Below are positions 48,117 through 56,394 of a stretch of DNA of 64,000 bases, one piece after another. The DNA comes from Nocardia sp. NBC_00508 (GTDB lineage: Bacteria; Actinomycetota; Actinomycetes; Mycobacteriales; Mycobacteriaceae): contig NZ_CP107852.1 in the NCBI RefSeq assembly GCF_036346875.1, forward strand, positions 2,418,001 to 2,482,000, read 5' to 3'. Both the position numbers and the translations under genes were made by a program. The stretch's first letter is position 1, and each line of letters starts with the position of its first letter. The notes under the pieces are model-generated. The model saw nothing but the letters and a program-made list of their open reading frames with translations. It had not been told where the DNA came from and did not search any database.

Positions 48117-49322
48117 ATGGTTCGGACGCAACGGATCGCGCTCGCCGCGTCAAGTCTCGCATTGGCAGGATTGCTGACCGGCTGCGCGGGCGTGCAGGGG
48201 ACACCCACCCCGGGGGAGATCGACGTGCGGACGCTGGAAGTCGGCACCTATCCCGTCGACCGGCACGAGTACGACCAGGTATCCGGCGGCAAGGGCGCGC
48301 TGCTGGAGGGCATGCGGATGTCCGACGCGGTGGTCCCGACCGTGCGCATCGATTCGTCCCTGCAGGTCGGGCGCGGCAGCACCGTCGTCGCGGACACCGA
48401 GCAGGCGCTCGACTTCGTGGCCAAGGTGTCCAAACCGGTCTTCGACAACCGCAAGCTGATCGTCGGGTACGTCGTCAGCGGCGCCGACCGTCCCGATCCC
48501 GCGGGGCAGCGCAATCCGGCCCCGGACGCCACGGCGATCACCAACGCGCTGTTCCGCTTCCCCGACGAGGCCACCGCGAAGCTCGCCGCCCGCGAACTCG
48601 AGGACATCGACATCGCCGTGTCACCGGACAACCGCAAACTGCCGTCCACCAAGTATCCCGACGCCCATATCCACTGGCGCCCGGGCGTTCCCAGCGTCGG
48701 CACCTTCATGGCCCACAAGGAATTCGTCATCTCCTTGTTCATCCAACGGCCGACAGCCGACGGCGACGACCTGGTGAAGTGGGTCGACAAGACCCTCGCC
48801 GCCCAGGTTCCGCAGCTGGACAAGTTCACTCCGACCCCCGTCGCCCAGCTCGACACACTGAAGGTCGACCCCGACAACCTGTTGGCTCGCGTCGCGGTCG
48901 CCGACCGCGCCAACCGCAAGCCGGACCCGGACACCTTCGCCGTATACGGGGGCTACTACACCGTCCACCGCGCCGACGACGAGACCGCGCACCTGCGCCT
49001 GATCGAGGATGCGGGCGTCGACCACACCGCCGTCGCCGACGACAGCTACGTCACACGCACCCGCGACGCTGCCGCCGCCCAGAAGCTGGTCACCGGCCTG
49101 CTGGAGAGCGAAGGCGGGCACTACGACCCCCTGGGCGCACCCAAGGACGTGCCGGGCGCCAAGTGCCTCCAGCTCAACGGCAAGGGCGATCCGGAACGGG
49201 AGTACAAGTACCGCTGTTACGTCGCCTACAAGCGCTACGTCGGGGTCGTCACCAGTGATAAGGAACCGGACGTGCGACAAAAGGTCGCCGCGGAGTATGC
49301 CCTGCTGGCGAATAGTTTCTGA
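48117..49322 (+). CDS. DUF7373-type lipoprotein, paralogue 1
   Basis: A 401-residue lipoprotein, lipobox LLTGC (Cys23), followed by GEIDVRTLEVGTYPVDRHEY. The family pattern includes LFRFPDEATAKLAARELE, KYPDAHIHWRPG, FTPTPVAQLDTLKVDPDNLL, DDSYVTRTRDAAAAQKL and a C-terminal segment with two cysteines (GAKCLQLNG, YKYRCYVAYKRYVG) ending EYALLANSF. It is the first of three tandem paralogues before the kinase at 51945. Such lipoproteins are common in Nocardia; function unknown. They might present a signal to the kinase sensor domain. Confidence 0.82.
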   Translation: MVRTQRIALAASSLALAGLLTGCAGVQGTPTPGEIDVRTLEVGTYPVDRHEYDQVSGGKGALLEGMRMSDAVVPTVRIDSSLQVGRGSTVVADTEQALDFVAKVSKPVFDNRKLIVGYVVSGADRPDPAGQRNPAPDATAITNALFRFPDEATAKLAARELEDIDIAVSPDNRKLPSTKYPDAHIHWRPGVPSVGTFMAHKEFVISLFIQRPTADGDDLVKWVDKTLAAQVPQLDKFTPTPVAQLDTLKVDPDNLLARVAVADRANRKPDPDTFAVYGGYYTVHRADDETAHLRLIEDAGVDHTAVADDSYVTRTRDAAAAQKLVTGLLESEGGHYDPLGAPKDVPGAKCLQLNGKGDPEREYKYRCYVAYKRYVGVVTSDKEPDVRQKVAAEYALLANSF

Positions 49323-49421
49323 GCTCGTAGCGGGGATGGTCGGCGCCCTTGCGATCCCTGATCGCAAGGCGGGGTGAAGTAGCATTCCGCCGCAACCACC
49401 GCAGTTAGGGGAGGGAAGTAA

Positions 49422-50636
49422 GTGCAGCCCGGCGCGATGTCGAGACCGGTCCGAACCGCCGGTGCCCTGATCATGGCCGCGATCGTGGCCGCGGGCGCCG
49501 GCGCGTGCGGCAACTCGGATACCGGAACCGAGCAGTCGGCGCGTCCCGTCGACCTGGCCCAGCTGGACGTGGGGAGCTATGCGACCCAGCCGCGCGAGCT
49601 GGGACCGGTGAAGAATCCCGAACAGGCGCGCATGGTCGAGGCGGAGCGGCTGGCGAACTTCGTTCCCGCGCCGTCGGACATCGACCCGGCGTTCGTCCAC
49701 GCGAATCCGTCCATTGCGAAGATCTTCATCGAGCCGAAAGCCGCGCTCGGGCGGATCATGGACGTCTCCCGGTTCGCCGAGGCCGCACCGGATTTCGTCG
49801 CGGGATTTCTCAGCAGCGCGGGCAGCGCTCCGGACAACCGCGGCACGGACCTGGTGAACGCCGTCCTGATCTTCCCCGACGAACAGAAAGCGTCCGCGGC
49901 CGCGGCTGCGCTCGAGCGCGTCGACTTCGAGGCCAACGAGCGGAACACGCGAGTGCAGCTCCCGAAGTACCCCGCCGCGCACGCGCATTGGCAGCCGCAG
50001 GAGCAATCGATCGGATCCTGGTTCGCCACCGGCAGATTCGTCGTCTACACCTGGATCTACGACTACGTGAAGATCTTCTTGGAGAAGGTCGACTTCGCCG
50101 AACTGCACACCTTGGTCGAGAAGAGTCTGGATCGTGTGGTTCCGTCGATCGGCCGGTTCACCCCCACGCCGGTCGACCAGCTGATGACATTGCCGATCGA
50201 CATGGACGGCATGCTCAACCGCGCGCTTCCGCGACCGCGAGAAGACTCCTGGATCGACCCGCCCGGTGCCTACACCGGCCACGGCGCCCTGCATTTCACC
50301 ACCGATTCGGCGGAGGACCGCAGGCAGATCGAAGCGGCGGGCGTGGATCGCTTCGCGACCGACGGCACCGATCTGTACCGAGCGCGCGACGCGGCCGCAG
50401 CCGCGCGGCTGCGGGAAGATCGTGGCGGCCTCACCAAGAAGTTCCGCGGGGCCGAATCACCGAAAGGTCTGCCCGTCGCCCGGTGCAAGGAGTACATCGG
50501 CAACAAAACCGTCGTCGTCCGGTTCTACTGCTCGGTGACCTACGACCGCTATGCGGCCTTCGCCTGGTCGCATCAGCTGCTCGACGCGCAGCAACGAATC
50601 TCAGCCCAATACGCATTGTTGGTGAACGCCGCATGA
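49422..50636 (+). CDS. DUF7373-type lipoprotein, paralogue 2
   Basis: A 404-residue lipoprotein, lipobox GAGAC (Cys29), then DLAQLDVGSYATQPRELG. It shares the family pattern with its neighbours (VLIFPDEQKASAAAAALE, KYPAAHAHWQP, RFTPTPVDQLMTLPIDMDGM, DLYRARDAAAAARL, VARCKEYIGN, QRISAQYALLVNAA). GTG 49422 has GGGAGGGAAGTAA before it. Its stop overlaps the start of paralogue 3, so the two are coupled. Divergence among the paralogues suggests an old duplication. Confidence 0.82.
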   Translation: MQPGAMSRPVRTAGALIMAAIVAAGAGACGNSDTGTEQSARPVDLAQLDVGSYATQPRELGPVKNPEQARMVEAERLANFVPAPSDIDPAFVHANPSIAKIFIEPKAALGRIMDVSRFAEAAPDFVAGFLSSAGSAPDNRGTDLVNAVLIFPDEQKASAAAAALERVDFEANERNTRVQLPKYPAAHAHWQPQEQSIGSWFATGRFVVYTWIYDYVKIFLEKVDFAELHTLVEKSLDRVVPSIGRFTPTPVDQLMTLPIDMDGMLNRALPRPREDSWIDPPGAYTGHGALHFTTDSAEDRRQIEAAGVDRFATDGTDLYRARDAAAAARLREDRGGLTKKFRGAESPKGLPVARCKEYIGNKTVVVRFYCSVTYDRYAAFAWSHQLLDAQQRISAQYALLVNAA

Positions 50637-51862
50637 CATCGATCCGCTCCGCGACGGCCGCACTCGTCTGCGTTGTCTCCGCCGCGATCCTCGCCGCCTG
50701 TGGTTCGACGATGCCCGGAACCGCGCGACCGGGTGAGATCGATATCCGTGCTCTCGACGCAGGCAATTACCCCACCGAGCCCCCGAACGCGCACGACGAC
50801 GATTACCTTCCGCTGTTCATCGACATGAAGAAGGTCGCCGCGATGCGGCTGGCCGATCACGTCGCCTCCGCCTACGACATCGATCCGCGGATGAAATACG
50901 GCTGGTCGTCATCGAGTGTCAGCAGCGGAGTCCTGCCCGATGAACTCGGGCGCCCGGACGATATGAAGCCGATCGCGCAACGGCACCGAATGATGTTCGG
51001 GTTCCAGACCAACGGCTCCGATCAGAACATCAGCATGTTCGCCTCGGGATGGCCGACCAAGCCGCGGGCCAATTCGACAACGACCAGCACGGTCGTCATG
51101 CAATTTCCCGACCCGGATCGCGCGCGAGAAGCCGCGGCCGAGTTCCACGACGCCGACTTCGGCGCGTACCACGACCGGAACGAGCCGGTCGCGCTGCCCA
51201 AGTACCCCCAAGCACGCGCACATTGGCGGCCCGGGTCTCCGTTCCTGCGCGCGGTGCTCGCGCACGGGCCTTACGTGGTGGCCTTCCTCGTGTCGGCCAA
51301 CGCTCCCGACCGGAACGCCGTGGTCGCGCTGGCGGAGAAAGCGTACGAAGTCCAGCTCCCGCTGCTCGACCAGCTACCGCCGCTGACCGAGGAACAGATG
51401 CTGCGGCTGCCCTGGGACCCGGACCATCTGCTGAGCCGCACACTGAATCCGAATAAGACGCAGAGCCCGAGTTTCGACGCGACGCATGCCCTGTTCGGTC
51501 TGCGCGGGATCATGCAATACGCCGAAGACCGGAACTACGCGAGAGAACGTTTCACGGCGATGGGCGCCGAGAAATTCGCAATGTCCAACGGCACACTGGT
51601 GATTCGCGCATCCGGCCCGGAGGCGGCGCGCCGAGTCGCCGCGGAACGCATGACGCCCACGTTCACCGCGGGCCCGGCCGAGCCACCCCCGCACCTGCCC
51701 GACTCGGCATGCGTGGAGAACAAGTCCGGATTATTCGACGACAAACGATTCACCTGCATCGTGGCGTACAAAGAATATGTCGGATTCGTCGCCGGAAATC
51801 AGCTGCTCGACGCCCAGCAGCGCGCGGCAGCACAGTATTCCATTTTCGCGAACAGCCGATAA
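50633..51862 (+). CDS. DUF7373-type lipoprotein, paralogue 3
   Basis: A 409-residue lipoprotein, lipobox LAAC (Cys23), then GEIDIRALDAGNYPTEPPNA, nearly as in paralogue 1. It shares VVMQFPDPDRAREAAAEFHD, KYPQARAHWRPG, DSACVENK, RFTCIVAYKEYVGFVAGNQL and QRAAAQYSIFANSR. ATG 50633 overlaps the previous stop (ATGA). It ends 82 bases before the kinase start and may be cotranscribed with it. Confidence 0.82.
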   Translation: MTSIRSATAALVCVVSAAILAACGSTMPGTARPGEIDIRALDAGNYPTEPPNAHDDDYLPLFIDMKKVAAMRLADHVASAYDIDPRMKYGWSSSSVSSGVLPDELGRPDDMKPIAQRHRMMFGFQTNGSDQNISMFASGWPTKPRANSTTTSTVVMQFPDPDRAREAAAEFHDADFGAYHDRNEPVALPKYPQARAHWRPGSPFLRAVLAHGPYVVAFLVSANAPDRNAVVALAEKAYEVQLPLLDQLPPLTEEQMLRLPWDPDHLLSRTLNPNKTQSPSFDATHALFGLRGIMQYAEDRNYARERFTAMGAEKFAMSNGTLVIRASGPEAARRVAAERMTPTFTAGPAEPPPHLPDSACVENKSGLFDDKRFTCIVAYKEYVGFVAGNQLLDAQQRAAAQYSIFANSR

Positions 51863-51944
51863 TGCCGCAGTTTCGTCACGAACCGAGTCCAGTATGCTGC
51901 GTGGCGAACGCAGCGGCCCGCGTCGAGTCAGGAGATCGTGAAAG

Positions 51945-53483
51945 ATGGCGATGAGCCCCGGGACCATCGTCGGCGGGTACCGCATCCTGCGGGTGCTCGG
52001 TGCGGGCGGGATGGGCACGGTGTATCTGGCCAAACATCCCAGCCTGCCCAGGACCGACGCACTGAAGGTGCTCGGCGGCGAGCTCAGCCGCGATTACGAG
52101 TTCCGGACCCGCTTCGAGCGGGAGGCCAATCTCGCCGCCGGACTCGATCATCCGAACATCGTGTCGGTGTACAACCGCGGTGAAGAACAGGGCCAGTTGT
52201 GGATTGCCATGCAGTACGTGGACGGCACCGACGCCGCCGCCGAACTGGCCCGTGACCCGCACGCGATGAGTCCGCTTCGCGCACTGCGCATCACGACCGA
52301 GGTCGGCAAGGGTCTGGACTACGCGCACCGCAAGGGCCTGCTGCACCGCGACGTCAAACCGGCCAACTTCCTGCTCTCCTCGCCCGCGGACGGCGAGGAA
52401 GAACGCGTCCTGCTCACCGATTTCGGGGTCGCCAAATCCAACGACGACACCACCGAACTCACCCAGACCGGCAGCTTCGTCGCCACCATCGCCTACGCCC
52501 CGCCCGAGCAGCTCACCGGCAGCCCGCTCGATCACCGCGCCGACGTCTACAGCCTGGCGTGCTCGTTCTTCAAACTGCTCACCAGCCGAAACCCCTACCC
52601 CGGAACGCAACCCGCGCTGGTGATGATGGGGCACCTGCACGAGCCGCCGCCGTTGGCCACCGCGGTCAACCCGGGCCTGCCTCCGGCCATCGACCACGTC
52701 TTCGCACGCGCCATGGCGAAGAACCCGGCCGAACGCTTCAACAGCTGCCGCGAATTCACCGACGCGGCCTCGAGCGCCTTCACCCCCGGCTACAACCCGA
52801 CCGCCACCAATACTTCCCCCACCTACCCGGTCCAGGTCTTCGACCCGCGGCCCGCGACCGACCCACGCATCGCCGCCTCCAGGCTGCACGGCGCGGCCGC
52901 GCCGGCGCCGCGCCGCAAGCCCGTGCTCGTGGCGGGCATCGGCGTAGTTGTCGTCGCCCTCGCGGCGGGAATCGGCATCTGGGCACTGAACCGGGACGAA
53001 TCCGCGCCCACCGTCGCCGCGACGAGCAGCACGGCCGCACCGAGTTCGTTGTCGCCGATCGAACAGGCGCGAGCGAACAACCCGGTGTTCCGGGGCAAGA
53101 CCATCACGATGGTGGACGTACCGCGCGGCACGCAGGTCTCGATCTTTCTCGGCGGCACCCCGCAGACCAAGTTCCTGGAAGATCTCGGGTTCGTCTACAA
53201 CTTGAACTACGCCAGGCAGGGCGAGGAAGCCTCGCCCAGGGAACTGACGGGTAGCGCGAAGCTGGAAGTCGCGTCGGAGGGTTACGTCCTGGCGGTGCGC
53301 AGCGACGAAAAGGCAGGCGGCGGTGGCCTGCTCGGCCTGCCGTATCAGATCGCAGGCCTCCGCGCCACGGTGATTCCCCTGGACGATCCCGCTGCCGTCG
53401 CCGCGGTCCGGAACTGGAATCAGTCCTCCGAGCAGACATTGCTCGATCGGCTGCTGCCGGTGCTGCGCAACCGAGTGAAGTAG
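51945..53483 (+). CDS. Membrane Ser/Thr kinase with outer domain, PknF/PknB type
   Basis: A complete 512-residue kinase: glycine loop GAGGMGTVYLA (19-29), Lys41, catalytic loop HRDVKPANF (134-142), DFG 159-161, activation loop with several Thr (NDDTTELTQTGSF) and APPEQL. A membrane helix spans about 326-348, then a 160-residue outer domain (ITMVDVPRGTQVSIFLGG, VLAVRSDEKAGGGGLLGLP) of unknown fold. It follows three lipoproteins and is close to two FHA proteins, one an Rv1747-like exporter, so a kinase-FHA-exporter circuit is likely. ATG 51945 has AGGAG ten bases upstream; ATG 51951 is also possible. Confidence 0.94.
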   Translation: MAMSPGTIVGGYRILRVLGAGGMGTVYLAKHPSLPRTDALKVLGGELSRDYEFRTRFEREANLAAGLDHPNIVSVYNRGEEQGQLWIAMQYVDGTDAAAELARDPHAMSPLRALRITTEVGKGLDYAHRKGLLHRDVKPANFLLSSPADGEEERVLLTDFGVAKSNDDTTELTQTGSFVATIAYAPPEQLTGSPLDHRADVYSLACSFFKLLTSRNPYPGTQPALVMMGHLHEPPPLATAVNPGLPPAIDHVFARAMAKNPAERFNSCREFTDAASSAFTPGYNPTATNTSPTYPVQVFDPRPATDPRIAASRLHGAAAPAPRRKPVLVAGIGVVVVALAAGIGIWALNRDESAPTVAATSSTAAPSSLSPIEQARANNPVFRGKTITMVDVPRGTQVSIFLGGTPQTKFLEDLGFVYNLNYARQGEEASPRELTGSAKLEVASEGYVLAVRSDEKAGGGGLLGLPYQIAGLRATVIPLDDPAAVAAVRNWNQSSEQTLLDRLLPVLRNRVK

Positions 53484-53499
53484 CCGGTCGCGCCTACAC

Positions 53500-53838
53500 C
53501 GCCCGGCACTTCCTCCGCGAGTGCATGTTGCTGCCGACGATGCGCCAACCTTTGAAAAGGCTGTCTCGCGATTGCTGGAAGGCGCCATCCTTATTCGCGT
53601 GCGCGACAACGACTCCGCTTCGGCTCTTTTAGACGAGGATTGTCGACGCTCCGGAAATCACAATGGCGCCGCCGGGAGTGCCCGGCGCCAAAATGCGCGG
53701 AACTCCGAACCACCAAGAACGTCAACAACTTCGTATGCGTGCTGCGGTGCGCCAGTCGGCTATGTCTGGGGTACTCAGCTACAAGCTGCTCAACAGCGTG
53801 TCGCCGCGCAGGACGCGCTGCTGGCAAACGCCCAATAG
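53500..53838 (+). pseudogene. Decayed fourth DUF7373-type lipoprotein gene
   Basis: The 3' part of a lipoprotein gene of the same family as 48117-51862, broken by frameshifts. One frame gives AILIRVRDNDSASALLDED, like the DLYRARDAAAAARL region of the paralogues; another gives PPGVPGAK; the next gives KCAELRTTKNVNNFVCVLRC with the paired cysteines; and the first frame resumes with VGYVWGTQLQAAQQRVAAQ and DALLANAQ before the stop. Intact paralogues have the same blocks in the same order in one frame. The 5' half is gone. Codon use is less GC-rich than in the neighbours. Confidence 0.75.
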
Positions 53839-54222
53839 CCTCTTGTCGTCCGCATCACCGGCTTTCGTCGTGGCCTAACTGCAATCTGCTGGTAGCGGCG
53901 GACATTGGGGTTCGGTAAGGTGTACCGCAGCCAGCCCACTCGCCGATCATTTCAGCAGCGAGCAGGGGGAAGGAGGGGAGCCGAGCGCTGGCGTTGCCAA
54001 GTCATGCAGACCCGGTATGCACCGTGGTGTTCCGAGCGGCCTGTATGTGGCCACCGAAACCATGGACGAGCCGGGCAAAGGCGCAGGGCACTGATCTCGT
54101 GGGGCGATTCCGAACTTTTTCGAGTCGGATGGAACCGATCAGACCCACACCGCGTCCAACCAGATGTACAGGCCAACTGAGGCTTCAGCCGTTGGCCGAG
54201 ACGGGAACCGAAAGGAGCCGAA
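53839..54222 (+). promoter_or_regulatory. Upstream region of the WXG100 pair
   Basis: A 384-base gap without a convincing gene. A purine run with GGGGGAAGGAGGGGAG occurs near 53966, and AAAGGAG lies before the first WXG100 start. The promoter of the pair should be here, but I cannot place it. Confidence 0.4.
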
Positions 54223-54540
54223 ATGGCAGGACAGCTCGAAGCGAGCGACGAGGCGATCACGAAGTTCGTGAACAACTGCCGGGACCGGCACACTGCTCTG
54301 CAGGCTGCCATTACCGCACTGAACACGAAGTCGGACCAGACCACCGCGACCTGGAGCGGTGCGGCACGTCAGGCGTTCGACACCTTCATGGACAGCTACT
54401 TCGCCCAGGCTCGCAAGCTGAGCGACCAGCTGGACCAGACCTCGGACAAGCTCGCCACCGCTGGAAAGAAGTTCACGGAGCAGGACCAGGCGTTCGCCCA
54501 GCAGGTGGCCTCGCAGGCCTCCAGCCTGGACCTTCCCTGA
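54223..54540 (+). CDS. WXG100 protein of the ESX-4 locus (first)
   Basis: A 105-residue helical-hairpin protein with the WXG turn TATWSGAARQAF (Trp44-Gly46). No signal peptide, as expected for a type VII substrate. It pairs with the next gene, 36 bases downstream, to form a likely heterodimer. M. tuberculosis has esxT and esxU at this place, but I cannot match either one. ATG 54223 has AAAGGAG six bases upstream. The pair is on the opposite strand from the Rv3446c-like gene and eccC, unlike in M. tuberculosis. Confidence 0.93.
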   Translation: MAGQLEASDEAITKFVNNCRDRHTALQAAITALNTKSDQTTATWSGAARQAFDTFMDSYFAQARKLSDQLDQTSDKLATAGKKFTEQDQAFAQQVASQASSLDLP

Positions 54541-54576
54541 TTCCACAGCTGAACCACAGACAACAAGGAGCTCCCT

Positions 54577-54879
54577 ATGGTAGCGAACGATCCCGGGCGG
54601 ATTGCCTCTAACTTCGGCGAAGTCGATGCGGGCGCCCAGGCCATCGTGTCCGAGGCCCGCAACGTCATGACCATGCTCGAAGACTTCCACAAGCAGGTCA
54701 CCGACTTCGTGACGAACTACTGGAAGGGTGACGCGAACGACGCGTTCGCGTCGCTGCAGGCCCAGTGGAACACCAACATCACCCAGCTGAACACCACGCT
54801 GGAAAGCGCGGGCCGCCTGGTCAGCAGCGGCAACTCCGACCTGCAGGCCACCGACACCTCGCTGGCGGGCCTCTTCTGA
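54577..54879 (+). CDS. WXG100 protein of the ESX-4 locus (second)
   Basis: A 100-residue helical-hairpin protein with the turn TNYWKGDANDAF (Trp49-Gly51). Its C terminus (VSSGNSDLQATDTSLAGLF) lacks a clear YxxxD/E secretion signal, and the partner C terminus (QVASQASSLDLP) does not show one either. ATG 54577 has AAGGAG eight bases upstream. A strong hairpin 16 bases after the stop ends the pair. Confidence 0.93.
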   Translation: MVANDPGRIASNFGEVDAGAQAIVSEARNVMTMLEDFHKQVTDFVTNYWKGDANDAFASLQAQWNTNITQLNTTLESAGRLVSSGNSDLQATDTSLAGLF

Positions 54880-54894
54880 GATCCCGTCTCGGCC

Positions 54895-54932
54895 GATTCG
54901 AGCCCCCGGTACTCGTGCCGGGGGCTCGAATC
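54895..54932. terminator. Perfect 15-bp hairpin terminator, bidirectional
   Basis: GATTCGAGCCCCCGG and CCGGGGGCTCGAATC pair perfectly around eight bases. It lies between the convergent WXG100 pair and the Rv3446c-like gene. Confidence 0.9.
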
Positions 54933-54954
54933 ATATGAACAAGTCGGTCTCCAA

Positions 54955-56394
54955 TTACGAAATGACGCGCACCGAGTCGCCGAAGTTCGCGCACTGGGTC
55001 TCCAACTGACCCCAACCGTCGCCGACGTACTGACAACCGATACTGACCTGGATTCCGTACTCCAGCAGGACATGCCAGCGAACAGTCGATCCGTCACCGG
55101 GTCGTTCCGAATAAGCCAGACCGGAACGGCCGCCGAACACGACATCGCGCTTCAGATCGGTCAACACCCCGGGCGGGCGTTGCGCGATCTGCGCCTCCAA
55201 CTTCGCGGCGACCTGTTCATAACCCGCGCCATCGACCAGCGGCGTCTGGACCACCGTAATGCGTTGCCGGACAGCATCTTCCGGTACCAAATCGACGCGT
55301 GCCCGACCACTCTCCGGCGTCGCGGCGACACGCCAACCCGTCGGCACCCGAAATCGGATGCGGCCGAAGGTTTCCGGCTCCGCCAATGGCGTACCAGCGG
55401 GCGACGCCGCGGCGCTGGTCGGCGCTGGGCCTGTGCTCGGCGCGGCCGTCGAAGCATCGTCCTTGCGGTTCACCAGAATCACCGCGGTGACTACCGCGAG
55501 GGCGACGACTACCAAGGCGGCGACCGCCGCGAGCGCGACGCCGGTCGAGCGATGCCCCGGTTGTTGCGCGGCGGCACGGTCGCGGAGAGGTTGCATCCAC
55601 TCGGCGTTGGGCGGCGTAACCGGTGCCTCGTGTTGCTGGCTCGGTGGGGTTTGGCGGCCGCGAACGAGACCGGCGCCCGCGACCGGACGTAGCTCGACGG
55701 CGGCCCCCAGGGTCTGCTCGATGGCCGCACCGAGGAGGTCGAGTTTCGCGGGATCAGCGATGCCGACCACCTGAGCCAGGTCCACTGGTCGACCGTCGAG
55801 CAGCCGTTCGATAAGGGCGCAGAGGGCGGCGAATCCCGATGAATCCGCGGTGATTTCCGCGAGCGCGAGCGTGGGTTCGTATTCGCAGGACTCGATGTGG
55901 ACTCCGCGATGGCTTCGAATGACCGCGGAGGCGGTGGTGGTCAGCGAGCCGAACTCCAGCACCAGCGTGCGCTGGCTGTGGCTGGTGCCCTCGTCCGCCG
56001 CGACCGCACGCACCGCGATGTCCTCGAACACGACATCCGCTGCGCAGCGGCGCGCCGCCTCGTCGAGCACACTGCGACGGCCGGCACCCCACTCGGTCGG
56101 GCAGATCAGCGTGATCCGCTCGCATGGCGTGGCGACGCGGAGGTTGTCCAGCACGCCTGCGAAGACGGCGCCCATCGCATCCACCACCGACGGGGTGCGG
56201 GGAGGCAAGGCGATGGCATCGGCGGGGATGAACTGAACCACCGACCCGACCTGGGTGGGCGGAGTCAGCGGCTGCCCCACGACGAGATCGAAACCATTGC
56301 TGCCCAGCACGATCGAGGGCGGCAGATCCCAGTGCGTGGCAGCGCCACGCGCCCAGATGCGCGATTCCGTGATGACCAGCTCGACATCGGACAT
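54955..56394 (-). CDS. Type VII secretion-associated protein, Rv3446c family
   Basis: A 479-residue protein. The N-terminal 270 residues form an actin/Hsp70-like domain (DVELVITESRIWARGAATHW, ERITLICPTEWGAGRR, TLVLEFGSLTTTASAVIR), then a membrane helix (ALAAVAALVVVALAVVTAVI) and an outer domain of about 130 residues (FGRIRFRVPTGWRVAATPES, VDLVPEDAVRQRITVVQTP) with two cysteines near the end. In M. tuberculosis Rv3446c lies between esxU and eccC4. ATG 56394 shares one base with the eccC stop (TGATG), so the two are coupled. Its role in secretion is not known to me. Confidence 0.9.
   Translation of the reverse strand: MSDVELVITESRIWARGAATHWDLPPSIVLGSNGFDLVVGQPLTPPTQVGSVVQFIPADAIALPPRTPSVVDAMGAVFAGVLDNLRVATPCERITLICPTEWGAGRRSVLDEAARRCAADVVFEDIAVRAVAADEGTSHSQRTLVLEFGSLTTTASAVIRSHRGVHIESCEYEPTLALAEITADSSGFAALCALIERLLDGRPVDLAQVVGIADPAKLDLLGAAIEQTLGAAVELRPVAGAGLVRGRQTPPSQQHEAPVTPPNAEWMQPLRDRAAAQQPGHRSTGVALAAVAALVVVALAVVTAVILVNRKDDASTAAPSTGPAPTSAAASPAGTPLAEPETFGRIRFRVPTGWRVAATPESGRARVDLVPEDAVRQRITVVQTPLVDGAGYEQVAAKLEAQIAQRPPGVLTDLKRDVVFGGRSGLAYSERPGDGSTVRWHVLLEYGIQVSIGCQYVGDGWGQLETQCANFGDSVRVIS

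Noticed and set aside
53905..54180. 91-codon frame upstream of the WXG100 pair
   Set aside because: Arg-rich, no ribosome site at a good distance, no family features.
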